A stretch of 55,260 nucleotides of DNA from CAVRJC01 sp964505725. GTDB taxonomy: Bacteria > Actinomycetota > Acidimicrobiia > IMCC26256 > DASPTH01. Positions within the stretch are counted from its first letter, which is position 1, and every line of letters begins with the position of its first letter. A program made the translations under genes and the position numbers. Of this stretch, positions 33,007 through 41,762 are shown piece by piece. The notes under the pieces are model-generated. The model was not told the origin of the DNA and ran no database searches. It was given only the letters and a program-made list of their open reading frames with translations. Where the stretch lies: the NCBI GenBank assembly GCA_964505725.1, contig CAZDJK010000106.1, forward strand, positions 1 through 55,260, read 5' to 3'.

Positions 33007-34128
33007 TCAGAGGCTGGTACCGACGGCGCGGCCGATGCCGAAGGTGACCGCGGCGATGCCGGCACCGATGACCGCCATCCGGAGGGCGGTCCGACCCGCC
33101 GGTCGCCCGGTGAACACCGAGGTCGCGGCGCCGACCGCGAGCAGCGCCACCAACGAGACCACAGCCGCGGAGACGACGGCCGCGGTGCCGCTCGCGAACG
33201 CGAACGGCACGATCGGGATCAGCGCGCCGGTCGCGAACGCGAGGAACGACGCCGCCGCCGCGACCCAGGGCGAGGCGAGGCGCGACGGGTCGAGGCCGAG
33301 CTCCTCTCGCGCGAGGGTGTCGAGCGCGACGTCGTCGCGGTCCATGATGCTGTCGACGAGCTCGTGCGCGGCGGCCGACGTGATCCCCTTGGCCCGGTAG
33401 ATGAGCTCGAGCTCCTCGCGCTCCTCCTCGGGGAAGGCGGCGAGCTCCTCCTCCTCGATGCGCAGCTCGTTCTCGTACAGCTCGCGCTGCGAGCGGATCG
33501 ACACCCACTCGCCGGAGGCCATGGAGAACGCCCCCGCTACGAGCCCGGCGACACCCGCGAGCAGCACGATGCTGTTGTTGGCCGTCCCGCCGGCCACACC
33601 CATGACGAGCGAAAAGTTCGAGACGAGCCCGTCGTTGGCCCCGAACACCGTGGCGCGCAGCGCGCCGCCGACCCCGGCCCGGTGGCGTCCCTCGGATCGC
33701 GCGATGCGGCCGCCGGCAGGAAGCCCCTGCATGGCAGCGATGGTGCGCCCGGCCGCCGTCTCCTGCGCCGCCATGCTCGCGGTGGCGGCGTCCTCGCGCC
33801 GGTAGCGGTCGGCCTCCGCCGCCTCGGTGCGGAGCATGATCGGGAGCACCGCCTCGGTGCCGAAGCGGCGGGCAAGAAAGCACAGCACGCGCACGCGAAA
33901 CGGCGTGCGCGCACGCTTCGGCTCGACGCCCGCACGTCGCAGCAGCCGCGCCCAGTGCTCGGCGTGGCGTTCCTCGGCGTCGGCGAGTTGGAGGAAGACC
34001 TCCCGCCGGTCGGGTTCCGCGTGATCAGCGAGCCCGCGGTACAGGGTGCCGCCGGCGATCTCGTCGGCGTACATCTCCTGGTACCGCTTCAACCGGTCCG
34101 CGTCGGCCGACGCGGCAACTCTCGCCAT
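33007..34128 (-). CDS. Erythrin-VIT1 fusion, ferritin-like iron transporter
   Basis: 373 residues. Residues 10-125 form a rubrerythrin/erythrin-like helical domain with carboxylate and His candidates E23, E52, E53, H55 and E102/E105. From about 149 the VIT1/CCC1 transporter begins (ATVFGANDGLVSNFSLVMGVAG), with about five membrane helices and a long Glu-rich cytosolic hairpin (218-245). Family knowledge: such EVIT/MbfA proteins move Fe(II) or Mn(II) across the membrane and protect against oxidative stress. ATG 34128 has no Shine-Dalgarno but a TACCGT box 6 nt upstream. Confidence 0.9.
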   Translation of the reverse strand: MARVAASADADRLKRYQEMYADEIAGGTLYRGLADHAEPDRREVFLQLADAEERHAEHWARLLRRAGVEPKRARTPFRVRVLCFLARRFGTEAVLPIMLRTEAAEADRYRREDAATASMAAQETAAGRTIAAMQGLPAGGRIARSEGRHRAGVGGALRATVFGANDGLVSNFSLVMGVAGGTANNSIVLLAGVAGLVAGAFSMASGEWVSIRSQRELYENELRIEEEELAAFPEEEREELELIYRAKGITSAAAHELVDSIMDRDDVALDTLAREELGLDPSRLASPWVAAAASFLAFATGALIPIVPFAFASGTAAVVSAAVVSLVALLAVGAATSVFTGRPAGRTALRMAVIGAGIAAVTFGIGRAVGTSL

Positions 34129-34134
34129 GACTGC

Positions 34135-34140
34135 ACGGTA
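34135..34140 (-). promoter_or_regulatory. Putative -10 box of the leaderless erythrin-VIT1 gene
   Basis: TACCGT on the minus strand, 6 nt upstream of ATG 34128. No iron-regulator palindrome was recognised in the 100-nt gap. Confidence 0.45.
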
Positions 34141-34228
34141 CTCAAGCGCGCGCGTCGTTTCCACGTTTGGCGCGCCTGACGCGCACCACCTCGCGCGGGT
34201 CGACGCGCGCAGGGCAGGTGTACCGAAG

Positions 34229-34999
34229 TCAGTACCCGACCGCGTACAGCGAGAGCCCTTCGGGCGGCGCGACCCGCCCCGCGGCGTTGCGATCGCGCGC
34301 GCGCAGCACGCGGAGCACGTCGCCGGGTGTCAGCTTGCCCACGCCGACGTCCACCAGCGTCCCCACGATCGACCGCACCATCTGCCAGCAGAACGCGGTC
34401 GCCACGATCTCGTAGCGCAGCACCCCGTCGCCCTCGTCCCGCCAGCAGGACTCGAGCACGTTGCGTACCGTCGTCGATCCCGCGGGGCCCTTGCGGCAGA
34501 ACGAGGCGAAGTCGTGCTCACCGAGGAACGGGTCGGCCCCGAGCCGGAGCAGCGACCGGTCGAGCGGGTCGGCGACCCACCACGAGGTGCGGGCCAGGAA
34601 TGGGTCGGGCGTAGGGCGGTTCACCACCGTGTAGCGGTACGCACGCCACCGGGCCGATCGGCGGGCATCGAACCCGGGTGGTGCGAGCTCGGCGGCTCGC
34701 ACGACCACCTCCGGGGCGAGCTGTCGGTTCACCGACCGCAGCACCGTGTCGACGTCGACGGCGTCCGGGGCGGCGCAGCTCACCACCTGGCCCCACGCGT
34801 GCACGCCCGCGTCGGTACGGCCGGCACACGACAGCTCGACCGTGCCGCCCAGCACCCGTTCGAGGGCGGCGGTGAGCTCACCGCCGACGGTGCGCGTACC
34901 GGGTTGAGGGGCGAAGCCGTGGAAGTCGGTCCCGTCGTAGGCGACGACCAGCTTCAGGATTGGTGAGCTCGCCGGCGCCAGCGGGAGCTGCTCGGTCAC
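34229..34999 (-). CDS. truA: tRNA pseudouridine(38-40) synthase TruA
   Basis: 256 residues. The catalytic Asp is in CAGRTDAGVHAWGQV (about 60); YRYTVVNRP and FCWQMVRSIVGTLVDVG are conserved further on. GTG 34999 overlaps the rplQ stop as GTGA, so it ends the ribosomal operon, as in many bacteria. Confidence 0.96.
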   Translation of the reverse strand: MTEQLPLAPASSPILKLVVAYDGTDFHGFAPQPGTRTVGGELTAALERVLGGTVELSCAGRTDAGVHAWGQVVSCAAPDAVDVDTVLRSVNRQLAPEVVVRAAELAPPGFDARRSARWRAYRYTVVNRPTPDPFLARTSWWVADPLDRSLLRLGADPFLGEHDFASFCRKGPAGSTTVRNVLESCWRDEGDGVLRYEIVATAFCWQMVRSIVGTLVDVGVGKLTPGDVLRVLRARDRNAAGRVAPPEGLSLYAVGY

Positions 35000-35346
35000 A
35001 CCAGTTCGATACGCGCCATGGGCGCGTTGTCACCGGGGCGCGGGCCGAGCTTGAGGATCCGCAGGTAGCCGCCGCTGCGGTCGGCGTAGCGGGGGCCGAT
35101 CTCGGCGAACAGCTTGTGGGTGACGTCCTGGTCGTGGATCCTCGCGATGACCTGACGACGCTGGTGTACGCCGCCCCGCTTCGCCTTGGTGATGAGCTGC
35201 TCCGCGTACGGGCGCAGCGCCTTGGCGCGCGGCACGGTCGTCACGATGAAGCCCGCCTCGAAGAGGTGCGCGGCGAGGTTGGCCATGATCAGCCGCTGGT
35301 GCGCGGGGTCGCGCCCGAAGCGCGGGCCCTTCTTCGGCGTCGGCAT
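34996..35346 (-). CDS. rplQ: 50S ribosomal protein L17
   Basis: 116 residues. PTPKKGPRFGRDPAHQRLIMANL at the start (shortened) and the TVPRAKALRPYAEQLIT helix identify it. ATG 35346 lies 10 nt below the rpoA stop. Confidence 0.97.
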   Translation of the reverse strand: MPTPKKGPRFGRDPAHQRLIMANLAAHLFEAGFIVTTVPRAKALRPYAEQLITKAKRGGVHQRRQVIARIHDQDVTHKLFAEIGPRYADRSGGYLRILKLGPRPGDNAPMARIELV

Positions 35347-35356
35347 CGCCTTCTCC

Positions 35357-36289
35357 CTACTCCTTCACCCGGAGCGACAGGCCCCGCTCGTCGAGCTTCT
35401 GGAGCACTTCCTCGAGCGACTTGGAACCGAAGTTCGTGATCGCGAGGAGGTCGTCCTCCGTCTTCTGCACGAGCTGGCCGATGGTGTCGACGCGGGCGCG
35501 CTTCAGGCAGTTCCGCGGCCGCTCCGACAGCTCCAGCTCCTCGATCGGGAGCTCGAGGTCGGGCGACGCGCTGAGCGGCGCGACCTCGCCGAGCTCGAGG
35601 CCCCGTGGCTCGTCGCTCAGGTCGGCGACCAACGCCACGAGGTTGCGCAGCGTGTCGCCGGCGGACGAGAGCGCGTCGCGCGGCGAGATCGACCCGTCGG
35701 TCTCGATCTCGAGCGTCAGCCTGTCGTAGTTCGTCGCCTGCTCCACCCGCGTCGGCTCCACGGAGAACGCGACCCGGCGCACGGGGGAGAAGATCGCGTC
35801 GACGGGGATCAGCCCGATGGTCGACGTGCGCTTGTTGCGTTCGGCCGAGAGGTAGCCGCGGCCCTGCTCCACCGTGAGGTCGACCGCGAGGCGACCCTTG
35901 GCGTTCACGGTGGCGAGATGGAGCTCGGGGTTGAGGACCTCGACGTCGGCGGTCACCTGGATGTCGGCGGCCGTCACGTCACCGGGGCCGCGTGCGTCGA
36001 GGCGCAGCGTCACCGGCTCCTCGGAGCTGCACCGCAGCACGAGGTCCTTCACGTTGAGGATCAGGTCGGTCACGTCCTCCTTGACGCCCGGGATCACGTC
36101 GAACTCGTGGAGCGCCTCGTCGAAGCGCACCTGGGTGACCGCCGCCCCGGGGATCGACGAGAGGAGGGTGCGCCGCAGGCTGTTGCCGAGCGTGTGGCCG
36201 AAGCCGGGCTCGAGCGGGCCGATGGTGAACTGCTGCAGGTTGCCCTCCGGCTCCGCGGCTTCCACCTGGGGTCGCTGGATGATGAGCAT
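35357..36289 (-). CDS. rpoA: RNA polymerase alpha subunit
   Basis: 310 residues. The N-terminal assembly domain contains GFGHTLGNSLRRTLLSSIPGAAV (shown in part), the beta/beta' docking interface; after a linker (about 225-245) comes the C-terminal domain with ELSERPRNCLKRARV and SLEEVLQKLDERGLSL, which contacts UP elements and activators. ATG 36289 is 48 nt below the rpsD stop. Confidence 0.98.
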   Translation of the reverse strand: MLIIQRPQVEAAEPEGNLQQFTIGPLEPGFGHTLGNSLRRTLLSSIPGAAVTQVRFDEALHEFDVIPGVKEDVTDLILNVKDLVLRCSSEEPVTLRLDARGPGDVTAADIQVTADVEVLNPELHLATVNAKGRLAVDLTVEQGRGYLSAERNKRTSTIGLIPVDAIFSPVRRVAFSVEPTRVEQATNYDRLTLEIETDGSISPRDALSSAGDTLRNLVALVADLSDEPRGLELGEVAPLSASPDLELPIEELELSERPRNCLKRARVDTIGQLVQKTEDDLLAITNFGSKSLEEVLQKLDERGLSLRVKE

Positions 36290-36337
36290 CGTGGTTCGCC
36301 TCTGATCCGGCCGCCGAGCGGCCTCGGGGGACTCGCG

Positions 36338-36961
36338 TTACTTGGAGTAGAGCTCGACGATCAGCTGCTCGCGCACCGGCACGTCGATCTGCTCTCGGAG
36401 CGGGAGATCGCGCACGGTCGCTCTGAAGTCGTTGGGCGACACGTCGAGCCACATGGGTACGGCGCGATCGATCGTGTCGATGTTGTGACGGAGCACGATC
36501 ATCTTCTGCGCCTTCGGGTGCATCTCGATGACTTCGTCCTTGCGGAGCTGATACGAGGGGATGGTGACCCGCCGGCCGTTGACGAGCACGTGACCGTGGC
36601 GCACGAACTGGCGCGCCTGGTTGCGGCTGGCGGCGAACCCGGCGCGGAACACTGCGTTGTCGATCCGCAGCTCGAGCATCCGCAGGAGGTTCTCACCGGT
36701 GATGCCGCGCTCGCGCGCCGCGACTGCGTAGAGGTTCCGGAACTGCTTCTCGAGCACGCCGTAGATGCGGCGCGCCTTCTGCTTCTCCCGGAGCTGGAGC
36801 AGGTACTCGCTGTCGCGGATGCGGCCGTGGCCGTGCTCGCCGGGCGGGTAGGGCCGCCGCTCGATCGGGCAACGGATGGTGTCGCACTTGGCGCCCTTGA
36901 GGAAGAGCTTCATGCGCTCGCGCCGGCAGAGCCGGCACACGGGACCGGTGTAGCGCGCCAC
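36338..36961 (-). CDS. rpsD: 30S ribosomal protein S4
   Basis: 207 residues. The zinc-type N-terminus is retained: CRLCRRERMKLFLKGAKC has Cys 9, 12 and a later Cys, typical of C+ S4. KQKARRIYGVLEKQF and NQARQFVRHGHVLVNGRRV are hallmarks. ATG 36961 immediately follows the rpsK stop (1-nt gap). Confidence 0.97.
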   Translation of the reverse strand: MARYTGPVCRLCRRERMKLFLKGAKCDTIRCPIERRPYPPGEHGHGRIRDSEYLLQLREKQKARRIYGVLEKQFRNLYAVAARERGITGENLLRMLELRIDNAVFRAGFAASRNQARQFVRHGHVLVNGRRVTIPSYQLRKDEVIEMHPKAQKMIVLRHNIDTIDRAVPMWLDVSPNDFRATVRDLPLREQIDVPVREQLIVELYSK

Positions 36962-36962
36962 G

Positions 36963-37361
36963 TCAGACTCTCCGGCGCTTCGGCGGGCGGCAGCCGTTGT
37001 GCGGGATCGGTGTGACGTCCTTGATCCCCACGACCTCGATGCCCGTGTTCTGGATCGTGCGGATCGCGGTCTCGCGACCCGAGCCCGGCCCCTTCACCAC
37101 GCAGTCGACCTTGCGCACGCCGTGCTCCATCGCCCGGCGAGCCGCGGTCTCCGCCGCGAGCTGCGCGGCGAACGGCGTGGACTTGCGCGAGCCCTTGAAG
37201 CCGACGTTGCCAGCCGAGGCCCATGCGATCACGTTGCCCTGCTGGTCGGAGATGGTGATGATCGTGTTGTTGAACGACGACTTGATGTGCGCGATCCCGT
37301 AGGCGACGTTCTTGCGCTCGCGCCGCTTCGGTCGGCGCCCGCCGGCAGCCGGCTTGGCCAT
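36963..37361 (-). CDS. rpsK: 30S ribosomal protein S11
   Basis: 132 residues. SSFNNTIITISDQQGNVIAWASAG and KDVTPIPHNGCRPPKRRRV are characteristic. It begins with a basic MAKPAAGGRRPKRR segment. ATG 37361 is 20 nt below rpsM. Confidence 0.97.
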   Translation of the reverse strand: MAKPAAGGRRPKRRERKNVAYGIAHIKSSFNNTIITISDQQGNVIAWASAGNVGFKGSRKSTPFAAQLAAETAARRAMEHGVRKVDCVVKGPGSGRETAIRTIQNTGIEVVGIKDVTPIPHNGCRPPKRRRV

Positions 37362-37381
37362 GCTTCTCCTCTACTCCACTA

Positions 37382-37756
37382 CTACCGTGCGCGCTTCTTG
37401 CCGGCGACGGTCTTCTTCGGCCCCTTGCGGGTGCGGGCGTTGGTGCGGGTGCGCTGACCGTGCACGGGAAGGCCGCGCCGGTGGCGGAGGCCCTCGTAGC
37501 TGCCGATCTCGACCTTGCGCTTGATGTTGGCCGCTATCTCCCGGCGGAGGTCACCCTCGACCTTCACGTTGGCGTCGATGAACCCGCGCAGCTGGGCGAC
37601 CTCCTCGTCGGTGAGGTCGCGGACCCGGGTGTCGGGTGAGATGCGCACGCCCTGGCACACCTGGCGGGCCGTCGTCCGGCCGACGCCGAAGATGTAGGTG
37701 AGCGAGACCTCGAGCCGCTTCTCGCGTGGGATGTCGACGCCGGAGATTCGGGCCAT
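37382..37756 (-). CDS. rpsM: 30S ribosomal protein S13
   Basis: 124 residues. RISGVDIPREKRLEVSLTYIFG and YEGLRHRRGLPVHGQRTRTNARTRKGP (shown in part) are typical; the basic C-terminal tail reaches the P-site tRNA. ATG 37756 follows rpmJ by 12 nt. Confidence 0.97.
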   Translation of the reverse strand: MARISGVDIPREKRLEVSLTYIFGVGRTTARQVCQGVRISPDTRVRDLTDEEVAQLRGFIDANVKVEGDLRREIAANIKRKVEIGSYEGLRHRRGLPVHGQRTRTNARTRKGPKKTVAGKKRAR

Positions 37757-37768
37757 CGATACAGCCTC

Positions 37769-37882
37769 TCAGCCTTGACGCTGCTTGTGGCGCGGGTTGG
37801 TGCAGATGACCCGTACCGAACCGTGGCGGCGGATCACCTTGCACTTCTCGCACATCTTCTTGACCGACGGCCGCACCTTCAA
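37769..37882 (-). CDS. rpmJ: 50S ribosomal protein L36
   Basis: 37 residues, too short for most gene finders. The protein begins KVRPSVKKMCEKCKVIRR after a TTG start at 37882 and ends CTNPRHKQRQG. Three Cys and one His (C-x2-C, C-x4-H) form the zinc site of the C+ type. The TTG is preceded by AGAGGA at 8 nt. It is one of the best supported TTG starts in the window. Confidence 0.93.
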   Translation of the reverse strand: MKVRPSVKKMCEKCKVIRRHGSVRVICTNPRHKQRQG

Positions 37883-37894
37883 CGCTTCGTTCCT

Positions 37895-38128
37895 CTACTT
37901 GTAGCGGTAGGTGATGCGGCCGCGGCTCAGGTCGTAGGGGGTGAGCTCCACCTGCACCTTGTCGCCCGGGAGGATGCGGATGTAGTGCATCCGCATCTTG
38001 CCGGAGATGTGGGCGAGCACCTTGTGCCCGTTCTCAAGCTCGACCCGGAACATGGCGTTCGGGAGCGGCTCGACCACCGTCCCCTCGACCAGGATCGTGT
38101 CGTCCTTGGGCTTGGCCAGGACCGTCAC
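37895..38128 (-). CDS. infA: Translation initiation factor IF-1
   Basis: 77 residues, S1-like OB fold. GTVVEPLPNAMFRVELENGHKVLAHISGKMR (shown in part) is the family core and YDLSRGRITYR closes it. The GTG at 38128 opens the infA-rpmJ-rpsM-rpsK-rpsD-rpoA-rplQ-truA operon. It begins slightly longer than the usual MAKKD start. Confidence 0.96.
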   Translation of the reverse strand: MTVLAKPKDDTILVEGTVVEPLPNAMFRVELENGHKVLAHISGKMRMHYIRILPGDKVQVELTPYDLSRGRITYRYK

Positions 38129-38231
38129 CTACTTCGTTCGTCGCGCTTCGTTCGCCACGTGCTTCGTCTGGGCCCACCCGGTGCGTCGGCGCGCGAAATC
38201 GGCGCACAAACTCACCGGGAGCCGACCGAAC

Positions 38232-38261
38232 AGGCTACACGACACCTCAGGTGCCTGACAA
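38232..38261 (-). promoter_or_regulatory. infA operon promoter
   Basis: Minus strand: TTGTCA (38261-38256), 18 nt, TAGCCT (38237-38232), the best promoter match seen in the window. It implies a leader of about 95 nt. The leader holds GAACGAAG twice (38153-38146 and 38139-38132). No gene fits in 38129-38297. Confidence 0.6.
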
Positions 38262-38297
38262 TCGGACAATTCGCCCAGGTCGCCCGGGCCGCCCGCG

Positions 38298-39050
38298 TCA
38301 CCCGGGCAGGGTGAGGATCTCCGGTCCGTCCTCGGTGACCGCGACCGTGTGCTCGAAGTGGGCCGAGCGCCGGCCGTCGCGGGTCACCACCGTCCACCCG
38401 TCGTCGAGCAGGAGGGTCTCGCGCCGTCCGGCGTTGACCATCGGCTCGATCGCGAGCACGTGGCCGCGCTTCAGCCGCAGCCCCCGGCCCGGCGGTCCGT
38501 AGTTCGGGATCTGGGGATCCTCGTGCATCGCGGTGCCGATCCCGTGGCCCACGTACTCCCGCACGATGCTGAACCCCGCGGCCTCGGCGATGCCCTCCAC
38601 CGCGGCCCCGACGTCGCCGAGGCGGTGGCCCTCCACGACCTGCCCGATCGCCGCGTGGAGCGACTCCCGGGTGACCGCGACGAGGCGTGCCGACTCGTCG
38701 TCGATCTCGCCGACCGGCACCGTGAGCGCGGCGTCGGCGTGCCAGCCCTCGACGATGGCGCCACAGTCGATCGAGACGATGTCGCCGTCGTGCAGGACGA
38801 CGTCGTCGCTCGGGATCCCGTGGACGATCACCTCGTTGGGCGACGTGCACACCACCGCCGGGAACCCGTGGTACCCGAGGAAGTTGGACCGGGAGCCACG
38901 ATCGGCGAGCACGTCGCGGGCGGCCCGGTCGAGGTCGGCGGTGGTGGCGCCGGGCTTCGCGGCGCGCACGCAGACCTCGTGCATCTCGGCCACGACCCTG
39001 CCGGCGCGCCGCATCAGCGCGATCTGGTCGCGGTTCTTGCGGGAGATCAC
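38298..39050 (-). CDS. map: Type I methionine aminopeptidase
   Basis: Removes the initiator Met. 250 residues. Metal ligands: Asp in VSIDCGAIVEGWHADAAL (two), His in YVGHGIGTAMHEDP, Glu in LAIEPM and Glu in AHFEHTVAV. GTG 39050 overlaps the adk stop as GTGA; the longer frame above is adk antisense. It lacks the N-terminal SH3-binding extension of some actinobacterial paralogues. Confidence 0.96.
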   Translation of the reverse strand: MISRKNRDQIALMRRAGRVVAEMHEVCVRAAKPGATTADLDRAARDVLADRGSRSNFLGYHGFPAVVCTSPNEVIVHGIPSDDVVLHDGDIVSIDCGAIVEGWHADAALTVPVGEIDDESARLVAVTRESLHAAIGQVVEGHRLGDVGAAVEGIAEAAGFSIVREYVGHGIGTAMHEDPQIPNYGPPGRGLRLKRGHVLAIEPMVNAGRRETLLLDDGWTVVTRDGRRSAHFEHTVAVTEDGPEILTLPG

Positions 39051-39730
39051 CGCCGCTCGGAGGCGAAGTGGCCGTCGATCTCGGCGACGATCCGCTCGAA
39101 CACCTCGTCGCCGGTGCCGACACCGTCCACGACGACGAGCTTGCCGAGGCCCTTGTAGAAGTCGACGATCGGCACCGTCAGCTCCTCGTAGAGCTCGAGA
39201 CGGCGCTCGATCGCCTCCTCGGTGTCGTCGGCCCGCTGCACGACGCGACCGCCGCAGTTGTCGCACGTCCAGTCGTGCGCCGGCGGCATGTTGACGTGGT
39301 ACACGGTGTTGCAGGTCTCGCACACGCGACGCCCCGCGATGCGGTCGAGGACGATCTCGGTGGGCACGTCGATGTCGATGACGAGGTGCAGCGGCCGGTC
39401 GGCGAGCACGACCTCGAGCTCCTCGGCCTGGGGCAGCGTGCGCGGGAACCCGTCGAGCACGAAGCCGCCGTCGAGCGGTCCACCGTCCGCGAAGTACTCG
39501 TCGACGACCCGGATCACGATGTCGTCGGGGACGAGCTCTCCGGTGTCGAGGTAGCGCTGGACCTCGAGCCCCACCGGCGAGCCGGCCGCGGCCGCAACGC
39601 GGAAGAGGTCGCCGGTGGAGAGGTGCTCCACGCAGTAGTGCGACGACAGGTGCGCGGCCTGGGTGCCCTTCCCGGCACCCTGCTTGCCGAGGAGGACCAG
39701 TCGGGGACCGGACGCGGTCAATTGCCTCAC
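39047..39730 (-). CDS. adk: Adenylate kinase, zinc-type LID
   Basis: 227 residues. P-loop LLGKQGAGKGTQAA; the DGFPRTLPQAE core motif; and a LID with C-x2-C and C-x2-C (CETC, CDNC) that binds zinc structurally. The protein starts at GTG 39730, with a slightly longer N-terminus than usual. It follows secY by 7 nt, as is typical. Confidence 0.96.
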   Translation of the reverse strand: MRQLTASGPRLVLLGKQGAGKGTQAAHLSSHYCVEHLSTGDLFRVAAAAGSPVGLEVQRYLDTGELVPDDIVIRVVDEYFADGGPLDGGFVLDGFPRTLPQAEELEVVLADRPLHLVIDIDVPTEIVLDRIAGRRVCETCNTVYHVNMPPAHDWTCDNCGGRVVQRADDTEEAIERRLELYEELTVPIVDFYKGLGKLVVVDGVGTGDEVFERIVAEIDGHFASERR

Positions 39731-39737
39731 CCGGCCC

Positions 39738-41045
39738 TCAGGCCAGGAACCCTTCGTAGTTGCGCATCATCAGCTGACTGTCGATCTGCTTCATGGTCTC
39801 GAGCGCGACGCCCACGGTGATGAGCAGCGCGGTGCCGCCGAACGGGAACTGGCTGATGTTCCAGAGCGCGAACACCAGGAGCGGTGCGACCGCGATCGCG
39901 GCGAGGAACAACGATCCCGGCAGCGTGATCCGGTTGAGCACCTTCGCGAGGTACCGCTCGGTCGGGGGCCCGGGCCGGATGCCGGGGATGAACCCGCCCT
40001 GCTTGCGGATGATGTCGGCCTGTTGCTGCGGGTTGAACGCGATCGCGGTGTAGAAGTACGAGAAGAAGATGATCAGCACGGTGTAAAAGCCGATGTACCA
40101 CCACCCGTGCCCGTTCACCAGGTTGTTGTTGATCCAGTCCTGCACATCGGTGAGGTTGTTTCCCAGCGCGGAGGCGATCAACGCCGGGAACGCGAGGATC
40201 GAGCTCGCGAAGATCACGGGGATCACGCCCGACTGGTTCACCTTCAGCGGGATGTAGGTGCTCTGGCCGCCGTACATGCGGCGGCCGACCACCCGTTTTG
40301 CGAATTGCACCGGTATTCGGCGTTGGCCCGACTCGACGAACACGATCCCGACGATCATCGCGATGCCGATGAGGATGATGGTGAAGAACTGGAGCTTGCT
40401 GCCCTCGGTGTAGATCGCCGACCCCTGCGCCGGGAGCCGCGACACCACCGAGGCGAAGATCAGGATCGACATGCCGTTGCCGATCCCCCGCTGGGTGATG
40501 AGCTCGCCGAGCCACATCACGACGGCGGTGCCCGCGGTCCAGATGAGGACGATGAGGGCCGCCCGGGGGGCGTCGAAGCTCGGGATGAGGTCCTTGCCCT
40601 GGAACCCGGCGAAGCCGAGCAGGCCGCTCTTGCCCTGGTGCAGCGCGAACACGAATCCGGTGGACTGGATGACCGCCAGCCCGATGGTGACGTAGCGGGT
40701 CCACTGGGTGATCTTCTTCTGGCCGACCTGGCCCTCGTTCTGCCACTCCTCGAGCTTGGGGATCACGACCCCGAGGAGCTGCATGATGATCGACGCCGTG
40801 ATGTACGGCATGATCCCGAGGAAGAAGATCGCGACGTTCGTGATCGCGCCGCCCGAGAACAGGTCGAGCAGGCCCACGACGCCGCTGTTGTTGGCCTGGT
40901 CCTGGAGCTGCTTGATCGCCGAGAAGTCGACGTAGGGAACCGGGAGGTGGGCCCCGACCCGGTAGATCGCGATGATCGCGACGGTGAAGAGGATCTTGTT
41001 CCGGAGGTCGGGTACCCGGAACATGTTCCGGAGTCGGGACAGCAT
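39738..41045 (-). CDS. secY: Preprotein translocase subunit SecY
   Basis: 435 residues with ten membrane helices. Signature 1 lies near 70-90 (LFSGGAITNVAIFFLGIMPYI, shown in part); the cytoplasmic loops carry the RGIGNGMS motif (about 192) and GIRPGPPTERYL (about 350). ATG 41045 is 37 nt after rplO. It is the channel for exported proteins, including the membrane genes here. Confidence 0.97.
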   Translation of the reverse strand: MLSRLRNMFRVPDLRNKILFTVAIIAIYRVGAHLPVPYVDFSAIKQLQDQANNSGVVGLLDLFSGGAITNVAIFFLGIMPYITASIIMQLLGVVIPKLEEWQNEGQVGQKKITQWTRYVTIGLAVIQSTGFVFALHQGKSGLLGFAGFQGKDLIPSFDAPRAALIVLIWTAGTAVVMWLGELITQRGIGNGMSILIFASVVSRLPAQGSAIYTEGSKLQFFTIILIGIAMIVGIVFVESGQRRIPVQFAKRVVGRRMYGGQSTYIPLKVNQSGVIPVIFASSILAFPALIASALGNNLTDVQDWINNNLVNGHGWWYIGFYTVLIIFFSYFYTAIAFNPQQQADIIRKQGGFIPGIRPGPPTERYLAKVLNRITLPGSLFLAAIAVAPLLVFALWNISQFPFGGTALLITVGVALETMKQIDSQLMMRNYEGFLA

Positions 41046-41082
41046 TGGGGGGGCCTCGACCTCCTCTGCGAGAGCGCGCAGT

Positions 41083-41574
41083 CTACCGGTTGGTCAAGGC
41101 GTTGCCCCGGGCGGGCGGGCGGCCCTCGCCCCACGGCGCCGGGATCACCTCGGTGCGCCCGCCGGCGGCCTCGATGGCCCGGACGGCACCCTCGGAGAAG
41201 GCGTGGGCGCGGACGGTGAGCGCCTGGGTGAGCTCGCCCCGGCCCAGGATCTTCACCAGCCCGCGCTTGGCCACGAGCCCGTGGGCGCGCAGCGCGGCGG
41301 GGTCGACCTCGGCACCGCTGCCGAAATCGGCGAGCTGGTCCAGGTTCACCACCGCGTACTCGACCCGAAACGGGTTCTTGAATCCCTTCGCCTTCGGCGT
41401 CCTCCGGTGGATCGGGGTCTGGCCGCCCTCGAACCGGGGCGAGATGCTCCCGCGCGCGCCGGTTCCCTTGGTGCCGCGACCGGCGGTCTTGCCCCCCTTG
41501 CCGCCGATGCCGCGCCCGACCCGGCGGCGGGCGGTGCGGGAGCCGGGGGGCGGCTGCAGCTCGTGGATCTTCAC
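41083..41574 (-). CDS. rplO: 50S ribosomal protein L15
   Basis: 163 residues. RVGRGIGGKGGKTAGRGTKG and GARGSISPRFEGGQTPIHRR are characteristic of the flexible N-terminus; the globular part ends GNALTNR. GTG 41574 overlaps the rpmD stop as GTGA. Confidence 0.96.
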   Translation of the reverse strand: MKIHELQPPPGSRTARRRVGRGIGGKGGKTAGRGTKGTGARGSISPRFEGGQTPIHRRTPKAKGFKNPFRVEYAVVNLDQLADFGSGAEVDPAALRAHGLVAKRGLVKILGRGELTQALTVRAHAFSEGAVRAIEAAGGRTEVIPAPWGEGRPPARGNALTNR

Positions 41575-41762
41575 GACGAGACCTCTTCCACGGAGACGAG
41601 ATGGGGGACGCGCGCGACCATGCCGCGGATCTCGGGACGGTCGGCGTGCTCGACCGTCTGGGCGATCCGGCGGAGCCCGAGCGCTCGCAGCGTGCCCCGC
41701 TGCTTCGGCTTCGCACCGATCGCCGACCGAACCTGGGTGATGCGAAGGGTCGTCATCGTCAT
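41571..41762 (-). CDS. rpmD: 50S ribosomal protein L30
   Basis: 63 residues. LRITQVRSAIGAKPKQRGTL and LGLRRIAQTVEHAD are typical. ATG 41762 overlaps the rpsE stop as ATGA; an in-frame ATG at 41756 is a minor alternative. Confidence 0.95.
   Translation of the reverse strand: MTMTTLRITQVRSAIGAKPKQRGTLRALGLRRIAQTVEHADRPEIRGMVARVPHLVSVEEVSS

Noticed and set aside
31475..33883. 802-residue minus-strand open frame
   Set aside because: It is the reverse shadow of the phosphatase and of part of the iron transporter; no family pattern.
39047..39730. Adenylate kinase cysteines as a separate zinc-finger protein
   Set aside because: The two C-x2-C pairs lie in the LID of a normal adk, as in Gram-positive-type enzymes.
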